From: Planctomycetota bacterium
GTDB lineage: Bacteria > Planctomycetota > PUPC01 > DSUN01
DNA: 17,434 nt
Direction: 5' to 3'
NCBI GenBank assembly: GCA_016872875.1
Contig: VGYW01000158.1
Span: 1 to 17,434, forward strand
Both the position numbers and the translations under genes were made by a program. The stretch's first letter is position 1; each line of letters begins with the position of its first letter. The notes under the pieces were generated by a model. That model made no database searches. It worked only from the letters and a program-made list of their open reading frames with translations, and was not told the origin of the DNA. This document shows positions 6,941 through 13,549 of this stretch, in pieces.

Positions 6941-8209
6941 GTGAGTAAGGGCCTGATTCGCGGTTCTCGCTTACTGGCTGCCGCGTGGTTGTTAGTGGGC
7001 GCAGGGTGGGCAGCCGCGGCCCGGGCGGCGGAGGGCTGGACGCGGTTCCGGGGGCCGAATGGCTCGGGGATCGCTGAGGCGGCCAACCTGCCCGTTCAGT
7101 GGGCGGAGAAGGACTTCAACTGGCGGGTGAAGCTGCCAGGCGTCGGTCACTCGTCGCCCGTGATTTGGGGCGATAAGCTGTTCCTGACCTCGGGCGACCC
7201 GAAGACCGCCCGACGCTTCATCCTGTGCCTCAAGACAGCCGAGGGCAGCACCCTCTGGCAGCGGGAATACGAGTCCAAGAAACACGAGATGAACGAGTCG
7301 AACAGCTACGGCACCTCCACGCCCGCGGTGGACGCCGAGCGGGTCTATGCCTATTGGACGACGCCCGAGGAGGTGACGCTCCTCGCCCTGATGCATGACG
7401 GAAAGGATGCCTGGCGGCGCAACCTCGGCCCCTTCGTGGCCGAGCACGGAAGCGGAACATCCCCCATCGTCTTCGAGGACAAGGTGATCGTCTCCAATGA
7501 CCACGAGGGGAAGAGCTCGCTCTTCGCCCTCGACGCCAAGACGGGCAAGACGGCGTGGGAGGTCGTGCGGCCGAAAACGGAGGTTGAGTACCACGGCTCT
7601 TACTCGACCCCGATGGTCTATCAGCCGGAGGGCGGCCCGCCCCAGGTCATCTTCACCAGCAAGGCTTACGGGATGACAAGCGTGGACGCCCGCGCGGGCA
7701 AGGTGCTCTGGGAGGTGCGGGATGCCTTTCCCACGCGATGCGTGGGTTCGCCCATTCTCGCCGCTGGGCTGATCATCGCGGCGTGCGGAACCACCGAGCC
7801 GCAGCAGGTCACGGCCGTGCGCCCGCCCTCCAAGGGGGCGCCAGCCAAGATTGCCTACACCATTGAGAAATACGCCCCATACGTCCCCACGCCCATCGCC
7901 AAGGGCGACCTGGTGTTCCTCTGGGGCGACAGCGGGCGGCTGGCCTGCCTCCGCGCCGCCACGGGCGAACAGCTCTGGAAGGCGAAGCTCGAAACCGAGT
8001 TCTACGGCTCCCCCATCCTGGTTGGCGATAGGCTCTACTGCATCTCGCAGAAGGGCGAGGTCTTCGTCGTCGCTGCGGACAGCGACAAGTTCTCCCTCCT
8101 CGGTCGCAGCCCCCTCGGCGAGCCCAGCTACGCCACCCCCGCCATCGCCGCCGGCACCCTCTACCTCCGCACCTTCTCCCACCTCATCTCCATCGGAGGC
8201 AGGAAGTAG
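6941..8209 (+). CDS. Secreted PQQ-like beta-propeller repeat protein
   Basis: I chose the GTG start at 6941 (422 aa): AGGGGAG lies just upstream and it gives a clean signal peptide, V-S-K-G-L-I-R-G-S-R then a hydrophobic core ending A-R-A-A-E near residue 30. An in-frame ATG at 6872 lies inside the inverted-repeat element and would bury the signal. The mature protein starts W-T-R-F-R-G-P-N-G-S-G-I, a hallmark of large PQQ-like/BamB-type propeller families in Planctomycetota and Verrucomicrobiota. Repeated propeller blades show as S-P-V-I-W-G-D-K-L-F-L-T, A-L-D-A-K-T-G-K-T-A-W-E, V-D-A-R-A-G-K-V-L-W-E and L-R-A-A-T-G-E-Q-L-W-K. No dehydrogenase catalytic features are obvious, so binding or scaffolding is more likely than a PQQ enzyme. 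Flanked by repeat-rich spacers on both sides, it is probably transcribed alone. Confidence 0.9.
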   Translation: MSKGLIRGSRLLAAAWLLVGAGWAAAARAAEGWTRFRGPNGSGIAEAANLPVQWAEKDFNWRVKLPGVGHSSPVIWGDKLFLTSGDPKTARRFILCLKTAEGSTLWQREYESKKHEMNESNSYGTSTPAVDAERVYAYWTTPEEVTLLALMHDGKDAWRRNLGPFVAEHGSGTSPIVFEDKVIVSNDHEGKSSLFALDAKTGKTAWEVVRPKTEVEYHGSYSTPMVYQPEGGPPQVIFTSKAYGMTSVDARAGKVLWEVRDAFPTRCVGSPILAAGLIIAACGTTEPQQVTAVRPPSKGAPAKIAYTIEKYAPYVPTPIAKGDLVFLWGDSGRLACLRAATGEQLWKAKLETEFYGSPILVGDRLYCISQKGEVFVVAADSDKFSLLGRSPLGEPSYATPAIAAGTLYLRTFSHLISIGGRK

Positions 8210-8260
8210 CTCGCCATGCGCAGGGATTCGCACGCGACGCGTTCCTCTGGAAGGCCGGGT

Positions 8261-8290
8261 TTCCTGCCCCCACCGACCTTGCGTCGGTGG
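8261..8290. repeat. Truncated repeat-family copy with hairpin
   Basis: TTCCTGCCCCCACCGAC shares its sequence with the left end of the 6788-6889 element apart from one extra C. It then closes a perfect 8-bp hairpin CCACCGAC (8270-8277) with GTCGGTGG (8283-8290). It lies 51 bases after the propeller gene stop and has no T-tract. Confidence 0.55.
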
Positions 8291-8324
8291 AGCTTGGGAT
8301 TGGCAACTACCAGCGGGCGCCTCA

Positions 8325-8381
8325 CCCCCTCCCCCTCTCCCTCCGCCCGCCGTCGGCGGGCGGAGGGAGAGGGGGAGGGGG
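8325..8381. repeat. 28-bp perfect palindrome of the CCCTCTCCC/GGGAGAGGG type
   Basis: Arms 8325-8352 and 8354-8381 are perfectly complementary around a single central T. The arms contain CCCTCTCCC and GCCCGCCG. The same building blocks recur in the in-frame element at 13591-13758. It may halt transcription as a strong hairpin, but no T-run follows, so a dispersed repeat element is the better reading. Confidence 0.75.
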
Positions 8382-8504
8382 GTGTGGGGGCGCCCGCCGC
8401 GTCTAGTCACCAATCCTTCGCCCCACCGACACAAGAGCCTGCCCTGAGCGAAGCGAAGGGTCGCCGGGGGCGTGACCTCCATCTCCTCGCCAGAGGGGCC
8501 GGTG

Positions 8505-8966
8505 ATGGGTAGTGTGCAAGTGAGGCGGGCCAGGGCCGAGGATGCGGCAACGATCGCGGAGTTCCAGATGCGCCTCGCCCGCGAGAGCGAGGGGCTGGAG
8601 CTGGACGCGGCGACCGTGGCCCGGGGCGTCGAGGCGGTGTTCGCCGACCCGCACAAGGGCTGCTATTGGGTGGCCGAGGAGGGCGGCCGCCTCGTCGGCT
8701 GTCTCCTCACGATGCCCGAATGGAGCGATTGGCGGGCCGCAACCGTCATCTGGCTCCACTCCGTCTACGTCGTCCCCGAAGCCCGCCGACGCGGCGTCTT
8801 CCGATGCCTCTACTTGGCCTTGAAGGAGCTGGTGGAGAGCTCCGCGGACTTCGCCGGCCTGCGGCTGTGCGTGGACAAGCGGAACCGCACGGCGCAAGCC
8901 GTCTACGAGGCCCTCGGCATGTCGCGCGAGCACTATCACCTCTACGAATGGCTCAATGCCCACTAA
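8505..8966 (+). CDS. GNAT family N-acetyltransferase
   Basis: This is a 153-aa single-domain GNAT protein. The ATG at 8505 is preferred because AGAGGGG (8492-8498) sits six bases upstream; an in-frame GTG at 8472 would add 11 residues without a better ribosome site. It starts V-R-R-A-R-A-E-D-A-A-T-I, the usual GNAT first strand and helix. Motif A, the acetyl-CoA pyrophosphate loop, appears as V-Y-V-V-P-E-A-R-R-R-G-V-F. The C-terminal N-R-T-A-Q-A-V-Y-E-A-L-G-M is the classic motif B. It transfers an acetyl group from acetyl-CoA to an unidentified amine; nothing in the neighbourhood names the substrate. It lacks a signal peptide and should be cytoplasmic. No partner gene is adjacent in an operon-like arrangement. 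Confidence 0.9.
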   Translation: MGSVQVRRARAEDAATIAEFQMRLARESEGLELDAATVARGVEAVFADPHKGCYWVAEEGGRLVGCLLTMPEWSDWRAATVIWLHSVYVVPEARRRGVFRCLYLALKELVESSADFAGLRLCVDKRNRTAQAVYEALGMSREHYHLYEWLNAH

Positions 8967-8992
8967 GGCGGGTCTTGGCGGGCCACGAAGGG

Positions 8993-9021
8993 GATGAGTG
9001 GATGGGTGGATGAATGGATGG
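8993..9021. repeat. Octamer microsatellite (GATGNNTG)
   Basis: GATGAGTG, GATGGGTG and GATGAATG stand in tandem at 8993, 9001 and 9009, followed by a partial GATGG. It starts 27 bases after the GNAT stop. Such short repeats can vary in copy number; no function is visible. Confidence 0.6.
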
Positions 9022-9083
9022 TCCTCGAGGAGGGTATAAGCATCGCGGCGACCGAGAAGGTCGGCCACCGGTGTGTCCGTCCA

Positions 9084-9174
9084 CATGTCCACATGCTTGT
9101 CCCACGTAAGCCCTCTTGCGCGAATGACTTACGTACACTTCCTCCCTGCGCATGTCCAGTCTCTTGTCCCAACG
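9084..9174 (+). promoter_or_regulatory. Operator-like direct repeats around an inverted repeat
   Basis: CATGTCCA-N4-CTTGTCCCA occurs twice, at 9084-9104 and 9151-9171, identical at the 17 defined positions. Between the copies lie ACGTAAG (9104-9110) and CTTACGT (9128-9134), perfect inverted half-sites 17 bp apart. The cluster lies upstream of the promoter-like pair and about 115 bp before the operon start, where transcription factor sites are usual. Function is inferred from arrangement only. Confidence 0.4.
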
Positions 9175-9216
9175 GTTGCCCGTAAAGCGAGGGCATGAGG
9201 ACGACCGCAAAGCAAC

Positions 9217-9243
9217 TTGCCTAGCGGTGCGGAATTGTGTAAT
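9217..9243 (+). promoter_or_regulatory. Weak promoter candidate for the HzsA-like operon
   Basis: TTGCCT (9217-9222) and TGTAAT (9238-9243) are separated by 15 bp, shorter than optimal. The -10 matches TATAAT at five of six positions. It sits about 45 nt before the ATG at 9289. Confidence 0.28.
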
Positions 9244-9288
9244 GTGGCCTCGTGGCACACAACGCCGGCGCCCTGAAGGGGGCCAGAC

Positions 9289-11751
9289 ATGAACGTGAAG
9301 ATGTGGATGGCGGCCGCGATTGCTGCCTGCGTGTGCGCCGGCCTGGCGGGCGCGGCGGAGCAGCCGGGCGCCGTGTGCTCGCCGGACAGCGACCGGCTCC
9401 TCGGCCCAAGCGACCTGCGCTGGGTGCGGAGCCTGCACGCCGATGAGGCGCGGCGCGCGGAGAAGTATGCGCGCGACACGCGCTATGCCCAACTGGCCGC
9501 TAAGCCCGAATCGCAGAAGCTGGCCGCAGACCTCACGGCCGGACGCCTGGGCTTCCAGAAGCTCGTCCTGGTCCAACGCCAGCGGGTGCGCTGCTCGCAC
9601 GTCTACACCTACCACAACGAGGGGTTTCAGCCGGGCGGCGGCCTGTTCGTCCTCACCCTGCGCCCCGATGGCGGGCGGCTGGACAAGCTCGTGGCCTCGC
9701 CCGAAGGCCAAATCCTCAACTGCGACGTGTCGTGGGACGGACGCGAAATCCTCTTCAGTTGGCGCAAGAGCGAGGCCGACTTCTACCAGGTCTACCGCAT
9801 CAACGCCGACGGCGCGGGGCTGAGGCAACTGACCGGCCATCCGTCGTACAACTTCGACGCCTGCTGGCTGCCCGACGGCGGCATCGCCTTCCTTTCCTCG
9901 CGCGACCCCCAGGTGGCCTACTGCTGGGTCTCGCTCGTCGGCGTGCTGCACCGCATGGACCGCGACGGCGGCAGCGTCCGCCGCCTCTCGGCAAACTACC
10001 TCAACGACTTCACCCCCTGCGTGACCAGCGACGGCAAGCTCATGTACTGCCGCTGGGAGTACGTTGACCGCCCGGTCTCCGTCATCCACGGCCTCTGGAC
10101 GCTGAACCCAGACGGCACGGGGCTGCGCGTCTTCTTCGGAAATCGCTCCGTGAGCGGCGCCGCCTACATGGAGCCGCAGCCCATCCCCGGCACCACGAAG
10201 GTCCTTTGCACCATCACCAGCCACAACGGCCAGCTCGGCGGGGCGGTGGGCATCATTGACCCGCTCCACGGCAACAACGCCCAGGCCTCGATCCGCAACC
10301 TCACCCCGGAGATTGACATCGGCGTGGTGGACAGGGTGATGCGCGACCCCGGCCCCCGCGGCCCCTTCGAGCGCCCCTTCCCCCTCGACCAGGAGCTCTT
10401 CCTGGTGAGCCGGTACGGGACGATTCTGCTCCGCGACTACGACGGGACGAAGTGCGTGGAGGTTCTCCAGCCCCGCGACGGGTTGGGCTTCTACAGCCCG
10501 CAGCCGCTCCGCGCCCGCCCAAGGCCGCCGGTCATCCCATCCAGCCTCCCAGAGCGGGCCGCTCCGTGGGGCACAGTCGTCCTTCAGGACGTCTACCGCG
10601 GCCTGGAGCCGCACGTCAAGCGTGGCGAGGTCAAGCAGCTCTGCGTGGTGCAGGAGGTCCCCAAGCCCGAGCGCGCCCACTTCTGGAAGCACCCCGAGAT
10701 CGGCACCCAGTTCCCCGTGGTCTCTTGCGGGGCAACGCTCTCGCCCAAGAAGGTCTGGGGCTTCGTGCCCGTGGCGGAGGACGGCTCGGCCTGCTTCAAG
10801 GTGCCGGCCAACGTGCCCATCTACTTCATGGCCCTGGACGCCCAGGGCCGCGCTGTCCAGCGGATGCGGAGCTTCACCCACCTGATGCCGGGCGAGGTGC
10901 AGGGCTGCGTGGGCTGCCACGAGCCGCGCAGCCAGACCATCCCCCAGGCCTCGCCGCCCCCCGCGGCGATGGCAGCCGAGCCCCGCGACCTCTCCCCGCC
11001 CGAGTGGGGACTCGGCGGATTCAGCTACGCGCGGATCGTCCAACCCGTCCTCGACCGCCATTGCGCCAGTTGCCACAAGCCGCCCGACCCGCCGAACGGA
11101 CTCGACCTCACGGGCGACAGGACCGACTTCTTCAACGTCTCCTACGAGCACCTCGCCCGCGAGGGCGGCCGCGCCAACCGCTACACGAAGTGGATCCAGA
11201 CCGTGGACGGCCAGGAGCTGAACATCCTCCAGATCACCCCGAAGCACTGGGGCTCGCCCGCCAGCAAGCTGGCCGACGTGCTCCTCTCCGGCCATCCCGA
11301 CGCCGACGCCAAGCCCCGCGTGACCATGAGCACAGCGGACCGCCAGCGGGTCCTCACCTGGATCGACCTCAACGTCCCCTACTACGGCACGAGCCTATCC
11401 GCGAACCACAACCTCCCCGGCTGCCGCGGCGTCTACCCGGCTGACCTCGACCGCGTGCTGTCGGACGTTGCGGCCAGACGGTGCGTCGAATGCCACGCCT
11501 CGCGCGACGGACGCCCAAATGTCCCCCGCAAGCGCTGGGTGCGGCTCACCAACCCCCAATGGAACACTTTCCTCACCGCCCCCCTCGCCAAAGCCGCCGG
11601 CGGCGCCGAAAAGTGCCGCCGCCCCGTCTTCGCCGCCACCTCCGACCCCGACTACCAGGCGCTCCTCAAGACCTTCGAGGAGGCGAGCCGCCGCCTCTTC
11701 GAGCCTCCGCGAGAGGACGTCGCTGCGTCAGCGCCGGACCTGCGCCCATAG
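9289..11751 (+). CDS. Secreted HzsA-like protein: TolB-type propeller plus three c-haem motifs
   Basis: The 820-aa protein has an ATG preceded by GAAGGGGG (9275-9282) at six bases. A Sec signal peptide covers about residues 1-23 (A-G-L-A-G-A-A-E). Residues ~95-440 look like a WD40/TolB-type propeller, with S-W-D-G-R-E-I-L-F-S-W and I-A-F-L-S-S-R-D-P repeats. The C-terminal half has three CxxCH c-type haem sites: C540-V-G-C-H544, C592-A-S-C-H596 and C732-V-E-C-H736. The first and second lie in segments (Q-G-C-V-G-C-H-E-P; V-L-D-R-H-C-A-S-C-H) typical of proteins related to the hydrazine synthase alpha subunit in the PVC group. No HzsB or HzsC homologue is nearby, so hydrazine synthesis is not implied; a periplasmic electron-transfer role is the safe inference. 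It is the first gene of a three-gene operon, 28 bases before the beta-helix gene. Confidence 0.88.
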   Translation: MNVKMWMAAAIAACVCAGLAGAAEQPGAVCSPDSDRLLGPSDLRWVRSLHADEARRAEKYARDTRYAQLAAKPESQKLAADLTAGRLGFQKLVLVQRQRVRCSHVYTYHNEGFQPGGGLFVLTLRPDGGRLDKLVASPEGQILNCDVSWDGREILFSWRKSEADFYQVYRINADGAGLRQLTGHPSYNFDACWLPDGGIAFLSSRDPQVAYCWVSLVGVLHRMDRDGGSVRRLSANYLNDFTPCVTSDGKLMYCRWEYVDRPVSVIHGLWTLNPDGTGLRVFFGNRSVSGAAYMEPQPIPGTTKVLCTITSHNGQLGGAVGIIDPLHGNNAQASIRNLTPEIDIGVVDRVMRDPGPRGPFERPFPLDQELFLVSRYGTILLRDYDGTKCVEVLQPRDGLGFYSPQPLRARPRPPVIPSSLPERAAPWGTVVLQDVYRGLEPHVKRGEVKQLCVVQEVPKPERAHFWKHPEIGTQFPVVSCGATLSPKKVWGFVPVAEDGSACFKVPANVPIYFMALDAQGRAVQRMRSFTHLMPGEVQGCVGCHEPRSQTIPQASPPPAAMAAEPRDLSPPEWGLGGFSYARIVQPVLDRHCASCHKPPDPPNGLDLTGDRTDFFNVSYEHLAREGGRANRYTKWIQTVDGQELNILQITPKHWGSPASKLADVLLSGHPDADAKPRVTMSTADRQRVLTWIDLNVPYYGTSLSANHNLPGCRGVYPADLDRVLSDVAARRCVECHASRDGRPNVPRKRWVRLTNPQWNTFLTAPLAKAAGGAEKCRRPVFAATSDPDYQALLKTFEEASRRLFEPPREDVAASAPDLRP

Positions 11752-11779
11752 GTGTCTGCCGTCAACCAGGAGAGTGCGC

Positions 11780-13549
11780 ATGCCACGCCCGATCGCCGTG
11801 TTCTGCGTGCTGCTCATCATCCCATCGGCCTTTGCGGAGGAAGCCAAAGTGCCAGACCCAGAGCTGAAGAGCCTCGACCCGCCCGTCCTGATGCCAAACG
11901 GACAGGAGTTCAGGATATGGCAGCCGGTGCTGGATTTCGCCAAGACCTACTATGTGGATGGCTCGGTAGGCTCGGATGAGAATGCAGGGACGACGGAGAA
12001 GCCGTTCAAGACGATCCAGCGCGCGGCGGAGGTGCTTCAGCCGGGCGAGCGGGTGATCGTGGCGGCGGGGGTCTACCGCGAATGGGTGCGGCCGCGACGC
12101 GGCGGCTCAGCCCCCGACAAGATGATCAGCTATCAGGCCGCCGCAGGGGCCGAGGTGACAATCAGGGGCTCGCGCCTCGTAACGGATAAGTGGACTTCTC
12201 TCAGCTCGCTCCAATGGGTCTGGGGCCTCCAGCTCAAGGCCGAGTGGTTCCCGCACAACTACAGCCCATTCGTTATCCCCAACATCACGCCCGAGCAGTT
12301 CAAGCCGATGGACTGGGCTCATCGCTGGCAGGGGAAGAAGCCCTACACGCTGCCGCGCGGACTCGTCTTCCAGGACGGGCGACGGCTGCGGCAGGTGGAT
12401 GAGCGCGGGGACCTGGCGAAGGAGGCGGGCACCTACTGGGTGATGCCCGACCGTCTGACTCTGTTCGTCCGCCTCTTCGGGGACGCCGACCCGAACAAGG
12501 CGACGATGGAGATCACCACACAGCAGTGCGTCTTCGCCCCCGAGGAGATCGGCCTCGGATACATCCACGTCAAGGGCTTCACCATCGAGCACGCGGGCAA
12601 TCCCTTCCCCTTCCCGCAATACGGCGCACTCTCCACATGGCGCGGGCACCACTGGCTCATCGAGGACAACACGGTTCGCCAGGTGAACGGTGTGGGGATT
12701 GACATCGGCGACCAGTTCTGGGCGCTCCCGCAGCCCAAGACCAAGCCCGCCTGGCACATCGTCCGACGCAACACCGTCACCGACTGCGGCGTCTGCGGCA
12801 TCCAGGGCCTCGCCACCACGAACAGCCTGGTCGAGGAGAACCTCCTCCGCAACAACGCCTTCCACCCCGTCGAGCAGTATTGGGAGACGGGCTCGATCAA
12901 GCTCCACTGCAACAACGGCACGCTCATCCGCCGCAATCGGATTTTCGACACACAGCACGGCTGCGGCATCTGGATGGACTTCGCAAACGTCAACTCCCGC
13001 TGCTGCGAGAACATCATCGTCGGCTCGCGGACCGTCCACGGCGGCATCTTCATCGAGGCATCGCTCGAGCCGAACCTGATTGACCGCAACGTTGTCTGGG
13101 ACACCCAGGGCGCGGGCATCTACGAGCACGACTGCCGCGGGCAGACCTTCGCCCACAACTTCATCGGCAAGTCGAGCGGCCCCGCCATCCTCCTGCGGGG
13201 CAGGATAACCGACCGCAAGATCAAGGGCCAGCCCCTCGGCGGCGGAATGCACGTCGCCGTCAACAACGTCTCCTTCGACAACAAGGGGGGCCTCATCAGC
13301 ACCAAGGACCCCCAGGCCGACACGGGCGGGAACCTGGACAAGGGCGTCGTCGCCTCCTTCGACCGCGACACGCTCACCCTGACCTGGCACGTGATGGTCC
13401 CTGGGCCATGGTGCAAGGCCCTGGCGCCAATCACCCACGATTTCTTCGGGCAGGTGTGGCAGCCCGAAGTCCGCCTGCCTGGCCCCTTCTGCAAGCCGCC
13501 GACGACGCCGACCGCGGTGCCCCTGGCAGGAAGAGAGAAGGCAGAATGA
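11780..13549 (+). CDS. Secreted right-handed parallel beta-helix protein
   Basis: The start is the ATG at 11780, with AGGAG at 11768-11772 seven bases upstream, giving 589 aa. The open frame continues back to 11468, but that part overlaps the haem protein gene. The signal peptide is about M1-A19 (ending S-A-F-A-E-E). Next comes a DUF1565-like opening, Y-Y-V-D-G-S-V-G-S-D-E-N-A-G-T and P-F-K-T-I-Q-R-A-A. A central stretch of parallel beta-helix rungs follows: H-W-L-I-E-D-N-T-V, H-I-V-R-R-N-T-V, S-L-V-E-E-N-L-L, T-L-I-R-R-N-R-I and N-L-I-D-R-N-V-V. This fold is common in polysaccharide lyases, hydrolases and epimerases, but I see no decisive catalytic signature. Its TGA overlaps the next gene's ATG, so the two are likely translated in a coupled way. 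Confidence 0.88.
   Translation: MPRPIAVFCVLLIIPSAFAEEAKVPDPELKSLDPPVLMPNGQEFRIWQPVLDFAKTYYVDGSVGSDENAGTTEKPFKTIQRAAEVLQPGERVIVAAGVYREWVRPRRGGSAPDKMISYQAAAGAEVTIRGSRLVTDKWTSLSSLQWVWGLQLKAEWFPHNYSPFVIPNITPEQFKPMDWAHRWQGKKPYTLPRGLVFQDGRRLRQVDERGDLAKEAGTYWVMPDRLTLFVRLFGDADPNKATMEITTQQCVFAPEEIGLGYIHVKGFTIEHAGNPFPFPQYGALSTWRGHHWLIEDNTVRQVNGVGIDIGDQFWALPQPKTKPAWHIVRRNTVTDCGVCGIQGLATTNSLVEENLLRNNAFHPVEQYWETGSIKLHCNNGTLIRRNRIFDTQHGCGIWMDFANVNSRCCENIIVGSRTVHGGIFIEASLEPNLIDRNVVWDTQGAGIYEHDCRGQTFAHNFIGKSSGPAILLRGRITDRKIKGQPLGGGMHVAVNNVSFDNKGGLISTKDPQADTGGNLDKGVVASFDRDTLTLTWHVMVPGPWCKALAPITHDFFGQVWQPEVRLPGPFCKPPTTPTAVPLAGREKAE
13536..13549 (+). promoter_or_regulatory. Shine-Dalgarno and ATGA start-stop overlap
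   Basis: AGAAGG (13536-13541) precedes the ATG at 13546 by four bases. That ATG shares ATGA with the stop of the beta-helix gene. This is the best-supported initiation point for the following long frame, despite the odd N-terminus it creates. Confidence 0.6.

Larger units (their letters stand above)
8210..8504. other. Repeat-rich intergenic region
   Basis: No gene is supported. It holds a fragment of the TTTCCTGCCCC(C)ACCGAC repeat with a small hairpin (8261-8290), a 28-bp perfect palindrome (8325-8381), and a CCTGCCCTGAGCGAAGCGAA-type sequence at 8438-8460, similar to short dispersed repeats I recall from many environmental genomes. A third CCCCACCGAC copy is at 8421-8430. Confidence 0.6.
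8967..9288 (+). other. Intergenic leader of the HzsA-like operon
   Basis: No gene is supported. It contains a GATGNNTG octamer tandem (8993-9021), a direct-repeat pair with an inverted repeat between the copies (9084-9174), and a weak promoter-like pair near 9217-9243. The Shine-Dalgarno GAAGGGGG at 9275-9282 belongs to the next gene. Confidence 0.6.

Noticed and set aside
8325..8381. Intrinsic terminator of the propeller gene
   Set aside because: The hairpin is strong but no T-tract follows and it starts 116 bp after the stop; a repeat element explains it better.
6992..8656. Minus-strand open frame of 554 codons
   Set aside because: It runs opposite the propeller gene and through the palindromic repeats, with no recognisable domain.
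8953..11295. Long minus-strand open frame of 780 codons
   Set aside because: It lies opposite the haem protein gene and reflects high GC third-position bias; no domain or signal is recognisable.
9289..11751. Genuine anammox hydrazine synthase
   Set aside because: Only an alpha-subunit-like protein is present; no beta or gamma subunit genes or other anammox genes are in the window.
11468..11779. N-terminal extension of the beta-helix frame
   Set aside because: It overlaps the haem protein in another frame and would mask a clear signal peptide starting at 11780.
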